Assembly: GCA_937892545.1 (NCBI GenBank)
Contig: CALAFO010000017.1
Coordinates: forward strand, 1-64,000
Length of the DNA stretch: 64,000 bases
Reading direction: 5' to 3'
DNA from: Scatosoma sp002474405
Lineage (GTDB): Bacteria; Bacillota; Clostridia; Christensenellales; Borkfalkiaceae
The position numbers and the translations under genes were made by a program. The stretch's first letter is position 1. Every line of letters starts with the position of its first letter. The notes under the pieces are model-generated. The model saw only the letters and a list, made by a program, of their open reading frames with translations. It was not told where the DNA came from and did not search any database. Of this stretch, positions 33,584 to 42,426 are shown in pieces.

Positions 33584-33835
33584 TCAGCGGAACAGCTTCG
33601 AACGGAGCGAACCGCCGTAACGGAACGAATCGGTTACGCCGCCGGCGCGGAACGTGCCGCTCTCTTTCGAAAAACCGGTAATCTTAAAATCGTTTCCGAA
33701 AAACGTCAGCGTGGTTTTCGTGCCCGAAAGGCTCAGTTCTATTTTCGACGGAGAAAAACTTTTCACCGCCTCTATGCCCGTCGCCGTGATGCTTTTTCTG
33801 TTGTCTATCTGAATCGAATGATTTGTTTCCTGCAT
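33584..33835 (-). CDS. yabP: Sporulation protein YabP
   Basis: 83 aa, about the usual size of the YabP/YqfC family. HSIQIDNRKSITATGIEAVK and then FGNDFKITGFSKESGTF match the family pattern (an N-terminal NR-x3-V-x-GV-type motif and a central L-x-I-x-G-L-like strand). It is required for spore cortex assembly in B. subtilis. It lies 17 bp before yabQ in an operon. Confidence 0.85.
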   Translation of the reverse strand: MQETNHSIQIDNRKSITATGIEAVKSFSPSKIELSLSGTKTTLTFFGNDFKITGFSKESGTFRAGGVTDSFRYGGSLRSKLFR

Positions 33836-33863
33836 ACCTTATCGTATGCGGGAAAAACGCGCC

Positions 33864-34472
33864 TTATGAAGAAAATCGGATATTTTCAAGCAACTTGTAA
33901 ATTCCCGTCTCTTCGCAGCCGCACTTTTTTTCGAAATACGCTTTCAGTTCCAGATTTTTATTCCGTTGCGCCGACGGATAATTTCCGTAACGCCGCTTCA
34001 CGTCCGCCATGCGTTCTTCTATATCCATAACGCCCTCGCTGCCCGCAAGCGCGTCGCAAAGCTGAATCAGCCTGTCGTAATCGTCGTACTCCGCCGCCGC
34101 AAGCGCGGCTTTTGTCTCCTCCGCCTCCGCCGCGGGAATATCGATTTTTCCGATATAAAATTCAAGCGAACGGTTGGGAAACGAATGCGTAAGGCACACG
34201 CGCGCCACGTCCGGATAGCCGAGCGATAACATATATCGATATCCGTAATAAATATGTCCGAGGTCCCGCACGAGAAACTTTCTGCCGATATCGTGCAGCA
34301 GCCCCAGCACATACGCTTTTTCGGCGTCCATGCCGCATGCCGCCGCGATTCTTTCCGCGCAAGCCGCCGCAATTTCGCTGTGTTTTTCCCATTTTCCGGG
34401 ATTGATCTCCGCGGCTTCGCTTAAAAGCCGCCGCGCCGTTTCCCTGTCCGGATAATCCTGTTTCAAGCCCAT
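33864..34472 (-). CDS. HD-domain hydrolase
   Basis: 202 aa, cytoplasmic. The HD metal site is VLGLLHDIGRKF, with an upstream His in WEKHSEIAAACAERIA and a later Asp in DRLIQLCDALAGSEG. HD proteins of this size are metal-dependent phosphohydrolases acting on nucleotides or related compounds. The gene lies between yabP and typA, with a terminator before it on the typA side. The exact substrate is not recognisable. Confidence 0.8.
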   Translation of the reverse strand: MGLKQDYPDRETARRLLSEAAEINPGKWEKHSEIAAACAERIAAACGMDAEKAYVLGLLHDIGRKFLVRDLGHIYYGYRYMLSLGYPDVARVCLTHSFPNRSLEFYIGKIDIPAAEAEETKAALAAAEYDDYDRLIQLCDALAGSEGVMDIEERMADVKRRYGNYPSAQRNKNLELKAYFEKKCGCEETGIYKLLENIRFSS

Positions 34473-34493
34473 GTTTTTCCTCCGTAAACAAAC

Positions 34494-34516
34494 GCCTTCC
34501 CCTTTTCGGGGAAGGC
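34494..34516 (-). terminator. Terminator of typA
   Basis: GCCTTCCCC and GGGGAAGGC pair around a short loop and are followed on the minus strand by GTTTGTTT. Confidence 0.8.
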
Positions 34517-34532
34517 TGCATTAACGCGAAAT

Positions 34533-36362
34533 TTATTTCATGTTTTTCTCTTTGAATCTCGCCTTCGCTCTCAGTTCGCTGTCCAAAATTCTCTTGCGGA
34601 TACGCAGCGATTTCGGAGTTACTTCCAGAAGTTCGTCGTCGTTGATGAATTCAAGGCACTCTTCAAGGCTCATTTTGCTCACGGGAATCAGCGTCAGCGC
34701 GTCGTCGCTGTTCGACGAACGCGTATTCGTCAGGTGCTTGGTTTTGCACACGTTCACGTTGATATCGTCGGCAAGGTTGGTATAGCCGATCACCATGCCT
34801 TCGTACACGGGCGTGCCCGGCGTAATAAACAGCGTGCCTCTGCCCTGCGCGTTGAACAGCCCGTAAGTAACCGCTTCGCCCGTTTCAAACGCCACCAGCG
34901 AACCGGTATTCCGGCGCTGCATATCTCCCTTGTACGGCTCGTATCCGTAGAAAATGGAGTTCATGATGCCCTGCCCTTTGGTATCGGTTAAAAATTCGCT
35001 CTTATAGCCGAAGAGTCCGCGCGAAGGCACGGCGAATTCCAGCCGCATACGGCTGCCCATGGCGTTCATATGCAGAAGCGTACCTTTTCTGTTGCCCATC
35101 GCCGAAAACACGGGTCCCGTCATATCTTCGGGCACGTCCACCACCAGTCGTTCAATCGGTTCGTGGCGCACGCCGTCGATTTCCTTATACAATACGCGCG
35201 GCGTGGAAACCTGAAATTCGTACCCTTCGCGGCGCATCGTTTCTATCAGAATGGAAAGATGCATTTCGCCTCTGCCGCACACGCGGAACGAATCCGCGCT
35301 GTCCGTATCGTTTACGCGCAACGAAACGTCGCGCAACAGTTCTTTATACAATCTTTCGCGCAACTGACGGGTGGTTACGAATTTCCCTTCTTTGCCGGCA
35401 AACGGACTGTCGTTCACGGAGAACGTCATTTCCACCGTCGGGTCCTCGATTTTCACGAACTGCACGGGTTCCACGGCGTTCGGCTGGCAAACGGTATCGC
35501 CGATATTCAGCCCGTCGATTCCGGAAAATACCACTATGTCGCCCGCTTTCGCCGATTCCACGGGCACGCGGTCGAGCCCTTCGATCTGATAAAGAGTTAC
35601 GATTTTCTGATTCGTGCGCACTTTTTTATCGTTGTAATTGCACACGGAAACGGGCTCGTTCGTACGCGCCACGCCCCGTTCGATTCTGCCGATGCCGATG
35701 CGCCCCACGAATTCGTTGTAATCGATGCACGAAACAAGCAGCTGCGTAGGTCCTTCCACATCCATATCCATCGGCGGAATGTGCGATAAAATGGTATCGA
35801 ACAGCGGATTTAAATTCGGCTCCTGATGGTCGGGCGTCAGAGAAGAGGTTCCCGTTCTGCCGCAGCAGTACACAATCGGGCTTTCCAGCTGTTCGTCCGT
35901 GGCGTCAAGGTCCATCATCAGTTCCAGCACTTCGTCCACCACTTCGGAAATACGCGCGTCGGGGCGGTCCACTTTATTGATTACGATAATCAGTTTCAGC
36001 CCCAGTTCCAGCGCCTTCTGCATTACGAAACGCGTCTGCGGCAAAGGTCCCTCCGCCGCATCCACCAGAATCAGCGCGCCGTTCACCATCTTTAAAACGC
36101 GCTCCACTTCGCCCGAAAAATCCGCGTGTCCCGGCGTATCCACAATATTGATTTTCACGCCCTTATAGTGCGCGGAAGTGTTTTTCGCAAGAATCGTGAT
36201 TCCGCGTTCGCGCTCCAGCGCGTTGGAATCCATCACTCGGTCCTGTACCTGCTGATTTTCGCGGAACATACCGCCCTGCTGCAACATCTGGTTTACAAGC
36301 GTCGTTTTGCCGTGGTCTACGTGCGCGATAATCGCAACGTTTCTTAAATCTTCTCTGATCAC
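34533..36362 (-). CDS. typA: Translational GTPase TypA/BipA
   Basis: 609 aa from the GTG at 36362, preceded by GGAGAG; the TTG at 36377 is a less likely start because typical members begin with MI-R. G1 is IIAHVDHGKTTL, G3 is DTPGHADF and G4 is NKVD. Domains follow EF-G order with the BipA-specific C-terminal domain (for example TKHLTNTRSSNSDDALTL). It binds the ribosome and is linked to ribosome assembly and stress growth. Monocistronic by terminator placement. Confidence 0.97.
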   Translation of the reverse strand: MIREDLRNVAIIAHVDHGKTTLVNQMLQQGGMFRENQQVQDRVMDSNALERERGITILAKNTSAHYKGVKINIVDTPGHADFSGEVERVLKMVNGALILVDAAEGPLPQTRFVMQKALELGLKLIIVINKVDRPDARISEVVDEVLELMMDLDATDEQLESPIVYCCGRTGTSSLTPDHQEPNLNPLFDTILSHIPPMDMDVEGPTQLLVSCIDYNEFVGRIGIGRIERGVARTNEPVSVCNYNDKKVRTNQKIVTLYQIEGLDRVPVESAKAGDIVVFSGIDGLNIGDTVCQPNAVEPVQFVKIEDPTVEMTFSVNDSPFAGKEGKFVTTRQLRERLYKELLRDVSLRVNDTDSADSFRVCGRGEMHLSILIETMRREGYEFQVSTPRVLYKEIDGVRHEPIERLVVDVPEDMTGPVFSAMGNRKGTLLHMNAMGSRMRLEFAVPSRGLFGYKSEFLTDTKGQGIMNSIFYGYEPYKGDMQRRNTGSLVAFETGEAVTYGLFNAQGRGTLFITPGTPVYEGMVIGYTNLADDINVNVCKTKHLTNTRSSNSDDALTLIPVSKMSLEECLEFINDDELLEVTPKSLRIRKRILDSELRAKARFKEKNMK

Positions 36363-36514
36363 TGTATTTCTCTCCAAGTCTTTAAATTATATACGCAGAA
36401 TATTTTATACCTTTTTCGGCTCTTTGGCAACGATTTTTCACCGCATTGCAAAGATTTTTTTACTTTTTTCTTTATTTTTCCCCGCCAAAGCGGCAAAAAA
36501 CTCCGCCGGGCGCC

Positions 36515-37030
36515 TTACAGCGGCAACGGAGCGTTGTTTTTGTACGTGCAGAACGTAATCGTAATCCCGTTGTCCTCTTCGGGCTCGCTCCGTTTCACGC
36601 ACGTGAAATTCTTTTCGCCGTCAACGACGTCCAGGTTCGGAAAGAACGTATCCGCCCCGCCGTCCGCGTCCGCTTTCGTTACGTACACCTCGTCGCAGTA
36701 CGGCAGAAGCTGTTTATATACGGAAGCCCCGCCGATCACGTACACGTCCTCGCCGTTTTCTTCCGCGCGTTTCATCGCCGCTTTCGCCTCGTCCAGATTT
36801 CTGACGATTTCGCAATCGTCCCGCACCGCGTCCGGCGACAACACGATATGCTTTCTGTTTTTCAACGGTTTCCCGCCCGGAAACGATTTCAGCGTGTTTT
36901 CGCCGAGCACCACCGTGTGTCTCGACGTGGTTTCGCGGAAAAATTTCATATCTTTCGGCAACGAAAACATCAGAGTGTTTTTCTTGCCGATGCCCCAGTT
37001 TTTATCTGCGTGCAATATCGCCCGAATCAT
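36515..37030 (-). CDS. folA: Dihydrofolate reductase
   Basis: 171 aa, normal length. The N-terminus MIRAILHADKNWGIG corresponds to the substrate loop, followed by FSLPKDMKFF and VVLGENTLKSFPGG for NADPH binding; VYVIGGASVYKQLLPYCDE is the C-terminal nucleotide motif. It reduces dihydrofolate to tetrahydrofolate, which the adjacent thymidylate synthase consumes. It lies 30 bp after thyA in the same operon. Confidence 0.97.
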   Translation of the reverse strand: MIRAILHADKNWGIGKKNTLMFSLPKDMKFFRETTSRHTVVLGENTLKSFPGGKPLKNRKHIVLSPDAVRDDCEIVRNLDEAKAAMKRAEENGEDVYVIGGASVYKQLLPYCDEVYVTKADADGGADTFFPNLDVVDGEKNFTCVKRSEPEEDNGITITFCTYKNNAPLPL

Positions 37031-37060
37031 TTTTTTGCTCCTCTTTTTTTCTTTCGTTTT

Positions 37061-37891
37061 TCAAATCGCCACGGGAATCTTTTTATCCAGTTTTTCCGCC
37101 TCGTAATTTTCCAGCGCGAAGCTGTCCGCCGTGAAATCGTAAAAATTCTTCACGTCGGGGTCTACAATCAGTTTCGGAGCGGCGTGCTGCGGTTTTTCCA
37201 GCACTTCTTTCACCAGCGGAATATGTCTGTCGTAAATATGCGCGTCGGCAATCACGTGCACAAGTTCGCCCGCTTTCAGCCCCGATACCTGCGCCAGCAT
37301 GATAAGCAGCACCGCGTACTGCGTTACGTTCCAGTTATTCGCCGTAAGCATATCGTTCGAACGCTGATTCAGAATCCCGTTCAGCGTATCGCCCGAAACG
37401 TTGAAAGTCATCGAATACGCGCACGGATACAGATTCATCTCGTGCAGATCTTCGAAGTTATAAATATTCGTCATGATGCGCCGCGAAGCGGGATTGTTTT
37501 TCAAATCGAACAGCACCCTGTCCACCTGATCGAATTCGCCCTCTTTGTAAACGGACTTTTTCGCCAGCTGATACCCGTACGCCTTGCCAATCGAACCGTT
37601 TTCGTCCGCCCAGCTGTCCCAGATATGCGAATGAAGATCGTGCACGTTGTTGCTTTTTTTCTGCCAGATCCATAAGAGCTCGTCCACGCACGATTTAAAC
37701 GCCGTGCGGCGAATCGTCAGAATCGGAAATTCTTCCTGCAGGTTATAACGGTTCACCACGCCGAATTTCTTCACGGTGTGCGCGGGCGTACCGTCCTCCC
37801 AGTGCGGGCGCACGTTCAGGTTCGTATCCCACACGCCGTTTTCCATAATATCCGTCATATTCGCAATAAATATCTCGTCTGCCTTGCTCAT
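37061..37891 (-). CDS. thyA: Thymidylate synthase
   Basis: 276 aa from the ATG at 37891, with AAGGAGA upstream; the longer 37960 start contains the promoter and is rejected. Catalytic Cys157 lies in MNLYPCAYSMTFN, and the phosphate-binding arginines are in NNPASRRIM. The QRSNDM signature follows. It methylates dUMP using methylene-tetrahydrofolate. Operon with folA. The C-terminal end KLDKKIPVAI is canonical. Confidence 0.97.
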   Translation of the reverse strand: MSKADEIFIANMTDIMENGVWDTNLNVRPHWEDGTPAHTVKKFGVVNRYNLQEEFPILTIRRTAFKSCVDELLWIWQKKSNNVHDLHSHIWDSWADENGSIGKAYGYQLAKKSVYKEGEFDQVDRVLFDLKNNPASRRIMTNIYNFEDLHEMNLYPCAYSMTFNVSGDTLNGILNQRSNDMLTANNWNVTQYAVLLIMLAQVSGLKAGELVHVIADAHIYDRHIPLVKEVLEKPQHAAPKLIVDPDVKNFYDFTADSFALENYEAEKLDKKIPVAI

Positions 37892-37930
37892 AGTCCCGTT
37901 CTCCTTCGTAACGCGTAAAAATATATGTAT

Positions 37931-37960
37931 ATTGTACCATATCCGCAAGCGTTTCGTCAA
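37931..37960 (-). promoter_or_regulatory. Promoter of thyA-folA
   Basis: TTGACG (37960-37955), an 18-bp spacer and TACAAT (37936-37931) on the minus strand, about 35 nt before the thyA start. Confidence 0.7.
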
Positions 37961-38109
37961 GCGGTCGGCAGGCGCTTTTCTCCGTTTTCCGCGCGTTTTT
38001 TTTCTCTCCGTTTTCTGCTGTTTTTTCTTCCGTCCGCCCCGTTTCGCTTGCTTATTTCCAAAAAAAGTGCTACTATATTACCGAAATTTTTTACGGAAGG
38101 TATACGAAA

Positions 38110-39318
38110 ATGGCAGAACCCGAAAAGCTCGCCCCCGAAACACGGCAGGAAACGCCCGACGGAACACCCGACGCGGCGCAGAAACCGACGACGAAAGAAA
38201 AAATCAAAGCCTATTTCAAAGCTTTGCCGAAGCGCTATTTCATCACGGCGTTTTCGGGCATGGCGCAAGGCTTGTTCGTAACGCTCATCGCGGGCACCAT
38301 TCTCGCCATGATTGCAGGCTGGTTCCCCGATAATTATTTCGGAAGAACGTTGACGGGCATTTCGAACATCGCAAAAACCATGATGGGCGCCGGCATCGGC
38401 GTAGGCATCGCGCACGCGCTGAAAAAGCCGAAACTTTTAATCTTCTCCGCCGCCGTCGCCGGCATGGTAGGCGCGTTTGCGGAAAAGTTTTTCCCGTCCG
38501 CCGCGGCGCCGTTTTCGGCAATCACGCTCGGCGCGCCCGGCAACCCCATCGGCGCATACGTCGCCACGATGCTCGTCATCGAAATCGTATCGCTGTACGC
38601 GGGCAAAACGAAGCTCGACATTATTTTAATCCCCCTCGGCGCGCTGTTTTTATCGTTTGCGGGAATTTTCGCGGCGTATCCTTTCATTAAACTTATCGGC
38701 TGGCTCGGCGATTTCATCGCGTTCGCTACGGACGCCACGCCGTTCGTCATGGGCGTCGTCATCGCCGTCGTCATGGGCGTCGTGCTCACGATGCCCACGT
38801 CGTCCGCCGCCATCTGGATTTCGGTTGCCAGCCCCATTTTAACGGGCTATGCAAGCGGCGCGGCGGGCGTTACCGAAGCGCAGTACAACGCAATGCTGCT
38901 TGCGGGCGGCGCGGCAACGGTGGGCTGCGCGTGCCACATGGTGGGCTTTGCCGTGGCTTCCTTCCGCGAAAACAAATGGAGCGGACTTATCGCGCAGGGC
39001 TTGGGCACCAGCATGCTGCAAATCCCCAACATCATGAAGAAGCCCGTAATCATGCTGCCGATGATTCTTTCCTCGGCGATTCTCGGTCCTCTTTCCACCT
39101 GCGTTTTCAAAGTAAAATGCGGCGCCAGCGGCGGCGGTATGGGCACCAGCGGACTGGTAGGCGTGTTCGATTCGTTCAAGTACACTTCGGGCGCCCTCGG
39201 CTGTATCGGAATCGTTTTGCTGACGATTGTTCTGCCCGCCGCGTTAAACCTGCTGTTTTCGGAATGGTTCCGCAAAAAAGGCTGGATTAAACAAAACGAT
39301 ATGCTCCTGCCCGAATAA
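38110..39318 (+). CDS. PTS IIC-like membrane transporter (PTS_EIIC_2 type)
   Basis: 402 aa with about ten hydrophobic segments after a charged N-terminus. Typical phrases are FSGMAQGLFVTLIAGTILA, IAKTMMGAGIGVGIAHALKK and SGGGMGTSGLVGVF. It matches the stand-alone IIC-like family, which has no IIA or IIB domain. No other PTS gene is nearby, so real phosphotransfer coupling is unproven and the substrate is unknown. It is divergent from thyA with an AAGG-type ribosome site (GGAAGG) before the ATG. Confidence 0.85.
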   Translation: MAEPEKLAPETRQETPDGTPDAAQKPTTKEKIKAYFKALPKRYFITAFSGMAQGLFVTLIAGTILAMIAGWFPDNYFGRTLTGISNIAKTMMGAGIGVGIAHALKKPKLLIFSAAVAGMVGAFAEKFFPSAAAPFSAITLGAPGNPIGAYVATMLVIEIVSLYAGKTKLDIILIPLGALFLSFAGIFAAYPFIKLIGWLGDFIAFATDATPFVMGVVIAVVMGVVLTMPTSSAAIWISVASPILTGYASGAAGVTEAQYNAMLLAGGAATVGCACHMVGFAVASFRENKWSGLIAQGLGTSMLQIPNIMKKPVIMLPMILSSAILGPLSTCVFKVKCGASGGGMGTSGLVGVFDSFKYTSGALGCIGIVLLTIVLPAALNLLFSEWFRKKGWIKQNDMLLPE

Positions 39319-39360
39319 TCGGTTTCGCTATAGTATGAAACTAATTAAAATACAGATAAA

Positions 39361-39392
39361 ACGCCGGACGACGAATCCGACGTTTTTCTTTT
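39361..39392 (+). terminator. Terminator after the IIC-like gene
   Basis: ACGCCGGA (39361-39368) pairs with TCCGACGT (39376-39383) with one bulge, followed by TTTTTCTTTTT. Confidence 0.75.
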
Positions 39393-39486
39393 TCTTCTTA
39401 CTTCCCGCCGCGGCACAAATTCGTCAACGCCTTCGCATCGCCCGTCAGATCCACCATTCCGGAGTAAGTTCTCCGAGCTTTGTTTT

Positions 39487-40248
39487 TCAATCTACACCGC
39501 GGCGAAGTATTTTTTCAAGCGCCGCGCCGTCGGTCTGATTCACCGTAACGAATTTTCCGTTCAGAAATACCGCCCAATTATTGAAAACGCACGGCAATTC
39601 CTTCGCCGCCCGTAAGCTGTCGACTTCAACAAAACGGGCGTCAATCCCTTGCGACAGGCAATATTCTTTCAGCTTCTTTACCCTGTCGGGAATATACGGA
39701 CACTGCGCGTCGTAATATATTTCCGCTCCGCTGCCGCCCGATACGCCCGCCCGCGCGCGTTCCGTAAAACGCGGCGACTCCGCAGCGCCGTCCAGCCTCA
39801 ACGCAAGCAATTCGTAGCCGTAATCCGTTTCGTCCACACATACAAATCCGAATTTTTTCGCAAACGACTGATCGGAAAGCCATGCTTTCTGTTTTTTTGC
39901 GCCGAGCATGCAAACGCCCGCCATACCGCGCTTTTTCGCGTCGTCGATACACGATTGCATCAGCGCCCGCCCGTACCCGTGTCCGCGCGGTTCGCCCAGC
40001 ACCCAAAGGCAGTAAATGTACAGATAATTCTTTCCCTCTACGGGCACCCACGCGCTTTCCACAGGCGCATATTCTATAAATACGCAGCCGTTTATATCCG
40101 CCTTTCTGAATACATGCCCCTCGTTCAATCGCCCGCGCAACCACGCGCGCTTTCTTTCCACGCCTTCATGAGGCTTTTTCGTGCGGATAATGCAACATAA
40201 TTGTTCGGAATCGATATTTTCGCTTGTAATATCCACAAAATTCGCCAT
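39487..40248 (-). CDS. GNAT acetyltransferase with C-terminal YoaP-like domain
   Basis: 253 aa. Residues about 1-150 form a GNAT domain (motif A in GEPRGHGYGRALMQSCIDDA, then AKKFGFVCVDE). The last 80 residues contain YYDAQCPYIPDRVKKLKEYC, typical of the YoaP-like domain, which has a thioredoxin-like look with a single Cys. The N-terminus starts at ATG 40248 with GGGGGA upstream. The substrate is unknown; the family appears near stress or resistance genes in some genomes. No operon partner here. Confidence 0.82.
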   Translation of the reverse strand: MANFVDITSENIDSEQLCCIIRTKKPHEGVERKRAWLRGRLNEGHVFRKADINGCVFIEYAPVESAWVPVEGKNYLYIYCLWVLGEPRGHGYGRALMQSCIDDAKKRGMAGVCMLGAKKQKAWLSDQSFAKKFGFVCVDETDYGYELLALRLDGAAESPRFTERARAGVSGGSGAEIYYDAQCPYIPDRVKKLKEYCLSQGIDARFVEVDSLRAAKELPCVFNNWAVFLNGKFVTVNQTDGAALEKILRRGVD

Positions 40249-40376
40249 AAAATCCCCCTTTTAATCTTTTGCAACAAGCATTATATCACCGCGGCGAAAA
40301 TTTGTCAACGCTTTCGCCGCGCGCCTTTCCGTCTCCGATTTTGTTGAATCCTCCCGTTTTTTCGTCGGATTATCCA

Positions 40377-40406
40377 TTGACAACGCCCGCCTCGATGTGG
40401 TAAAAT
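40377..40406 (+). promoter_or_regulatory. Promoter of rhaM
   Basis: Perfect TTGACA (40377-40382), an 18-bp spacer and TAAAAT (40401-40406), followed 10 bp later by AAGGAG and the ATG. Confidence 0.8.
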
Positions 40407-40428
40407 AGCAACGTAAGGAGAAAACACT

Positions 40429-40746
40429 ATGGAAAAATACGTATGGACGGCAAAAGTCGTGAAAGGCAAAGAATCGGAATACGAAAAACGCCACGCAGAA
40501 ATATGGGAAGAAATGAAAGCGGTTTTAAAATCCGCCGGCATAAAAAATTATACGATATGGCGTTCGGGAGATACGCTTTTCGGCTATTACGAATGTGAAA
40601 AAGGCATAGAATACGCCGCAAAAATTCAACGCGAAAGCGAAACCGTCTCGCGTTGGAACGAATATATGAAAGACGTTCTTATCATGGAAACGGATCCCGA
40701 AACGGGCGCGCAGCCGCAGCTGAAAAAAGTATTCGAACTTAACTAA
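40429..40746 (+). CDS. rhaM: L-rhamnose mutarotase-like protein
   Basis: 105 aa, the usual family size. It has YEKRHAEIWEEMKAVLKSAG followed by IKNYTIWRSGDTLFGYYE, and ends near a conserved W-N-E-Y-M-K region. The family converts alpha and beta anomers of L-rhamnose or related sugars. It stands alone, with its own promoter and terminator and no rhaA/rhaB/rhaD in the window, so it may serve another sugar. Confidence 0.88.
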   Translation: MEKYVWTAKVVKGKESEYEKRHAEIWEEMKAVLKSAGIKNYTIWRSGDTLFGYYECEKGIEYAAKIQRESETVSRWNEYMKDVLIMETDPETGAQPQLKKVFELN

Positions 40747-40789
40747 CCGCCGCCCGCAATTTAAAACTCGCTTCTAAAGACATACGAAA

Positions 40790-40820
40790 GCGCGCCGTTT
40801 ATTCCGGCGCGCCATTTTTT
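40790..40820 (+). terminator. Terminator of rhaM
   Basis: GCGCGCC (40790-40796) and GGCGCGC (40806-40812), then CATTTTTT. Confidence 0.85.
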
Positions 40821-40878
40821 AATATATCTTGCCGAACAGACGTTTTTCGCCCGCATTCCCCGCGCCCCCACACGTATA

Positions 40879-42405
40879 TCATTCCACGCAGATATCGTAA
40901 AGTTCCAGCGAACGGAGTTTCGCGTTTCCGCCCTCCGCAAAGAAAGAAATCCCCTCGCCGTTTTCCTTCGTATAAACGACGGCGGTCATCACTCTTTCGC
41001 CGCCGTTTACAAAAACTTCGCAGCACGAAACGTCCAGAAAAACACGCATCGTAATCGCCCCGTTTTTTTCTTCCGTTTTCACCGAGCGGTACGCGGCGTC
41101 CTTTTCGTTCGGGTCGCAATAAAGGTTCAGCCCCGTAGCGGAACGGTCGAACACGATTTTGCCGTCTTTTTTCGAATAATACACCGCGGCGTAATTGTTT
41201 TCGCTTTCAAACAGCCTTACGCCCGCCCTTTCCGCGTCGCCCGGCTCCAACTCGAAAATCAGCTCCGTTTTCACGCCGCCGACGCCGTTTAAAACCGTTC
41301 TTTCGCCGATGGTTACGTTTTCGTAACGCACGGCGTTTTTTCTGTACGCTTCTATCTCTCTCACGGGCGACTGCACCAATCTGCCGTTTTGCAAACCGAG
41401 TTCGCGGGGCAGAATCATCGCGCATTTCCAGCCGTCGTCCGCCGCGGGCGATTCGATGCAGCCGGGCAGCATCCACGCCGTCATCACCGTTCTGCCGTCC
41501 GGAATCGCGGCAACCTGCGGCGCGTAAAAATTGAAACCGCCGTCCGTCTCGTCCTCGTATTCCCGCGCAAACGTGCCCTTTTCAAAATCGATTTTTCCCG
41601 TAAAATATACCGCCGAAACGGTGTTTTCGTATCTCCAGTCCTCTCTTAAATATCCTTGCGGGCTCGCCATAATCACGTCTTTTCCGTCAGCCGTAAACGC
41701 GCAGGGGCATTCGTAAATCCCCCTCGTCGGCTTTCCGTCTTTGATCGGTTTCCCCGCAAATTCCCACGCAAGGCAGTCTTTTGAACGGAACAGCAATATC
41801 TGCCCGTCTTTGTCTTTCGCCTGCGAACCGCAAAGCATATAATATACGCCGTCTCTTAAAAAAACGTACGGGTCGCGGAAATCGTGCCGCGAACAATCGG
41901 CGGGCAGTTTTTCTCCCGAAAGAATAACGCCCTGTTTTTTAAAATGCACGCCGTCGGAAGAAACCGCAAGCGCCTGCGTTTGAATATCGCCGTTCACCGC
42001 GGTATAAAACAGATACATTTTTCCGTCTTTTTCCACCGCGGAACCGGAATAACAGCCGTCTTTATCGTATTCCTTATCGGGCGCAAGCGCAACCCCTTCC
42101 CAGTGCCAGCGAATAAAATCTTTCGTCGTAAAATGTCCCCAGTGCATGGGTCCCCACACCGAAGAATACGGATGAAACTGAAAAAACAGGTGGTATTTTC
42201 CCAGCGCGTAACAAAAACCGTTCGGGTCGTTCATCCAGCCCGCGGGCGGCATCGCATGAAAAGTATGGCGGTATTTTTTCGCCACGGAAGGCGCAAACCG
42301 CTTCACGTATTCGTCGGCGCGCTCCACCGAAAATGCGGTAACGCATTCCGTTTTTTCCTCCGCCGCAGGGCAGGTTTCATCGTCTTTTTTATGTTCGTTC
42401 GTCAT
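40879..42405 (-). CDS. Glycoside hydrolase family 32 (sucrose/fructan hydrolase)
   Basis: 508 aa from the ATG at 42405 (GGGGA upstream; the TTG at 42423 is weaker). Nucleophile Asp60 is in WMNDPNG, the stabiliser Asp178 in FRDPYVF, and the acid/base Glu232 in YECP. A beta-sandwich domain follows the five-bladed propeller. No signal peptide, so it acts inside the cell. Fructokinase lies 21 bp upstream in the same operon, which points to sucrose, sucrose-6-phosphate or short fructans. No dedicated transporter is adjacent. Confidence 0.93.
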   Translation of the reverse strand: MTNEHKKDDETCPAAEEKTECVTAFSVERADEYVKRFAPSVAKKYRHTFHAMPPAGWMNDPNGFCYALGKYHLFFQFHPYSSVWGPMHWGHFTTKDFIRWHWEGVALAPDKEYDKDGCYSGSAVEKDGKMYLFYTAVNGDIQTQALAVSSDGVHFKKQGVILSGEKLPADCSRHDFRDPYVFLRDGVYYMLCGSQAKDKDGQILLFRSKDCLAWEFAGKPIKDGKPTRGIYECPCAFTADGKDVIMASPQGYLREDWRYENTVSAVYFTGKIDFEKGTFAREYEDETDGGFNFYAPQVAAIPDGRTVMTAWMLPGCIESPAADDGWKCAMILPRELGLQNGRLVQSPVREIEAYRKNAVRYENVTIGERTVLNGVGGVKTELIFELEPGDAERAGVRLFESENNYAAVYYSKKDGKIVFDRSATGLNLYCDPNEKDAAYRSVKTEEKNGAITMRVFLDVSCCEVFVNGGERVMTAVVYTKENGEGISFFAEGGNAKLRSLELYDICVE

Positions 42406-42426
42406 AATCGTCCCCGCTTGCAAATC

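Noticed and set aside
36378..36420. Possible typA promoter with TATAAT
   Set aside because: A TATAAT is present on the minus strand but no -35 at an acceptable distance could be fixed; left uncalled.
39412..39499. Small minus-strand frame after the GNAT-YoaP gene (about 30 aa, SGMVDLTGDAKALTNLCRGGK-like end)
   Set aside because: It looks somewhat protein-like and could be a fossil C-terminus, but the start (TTG) has no ribosome site and the frame is too short to judge.
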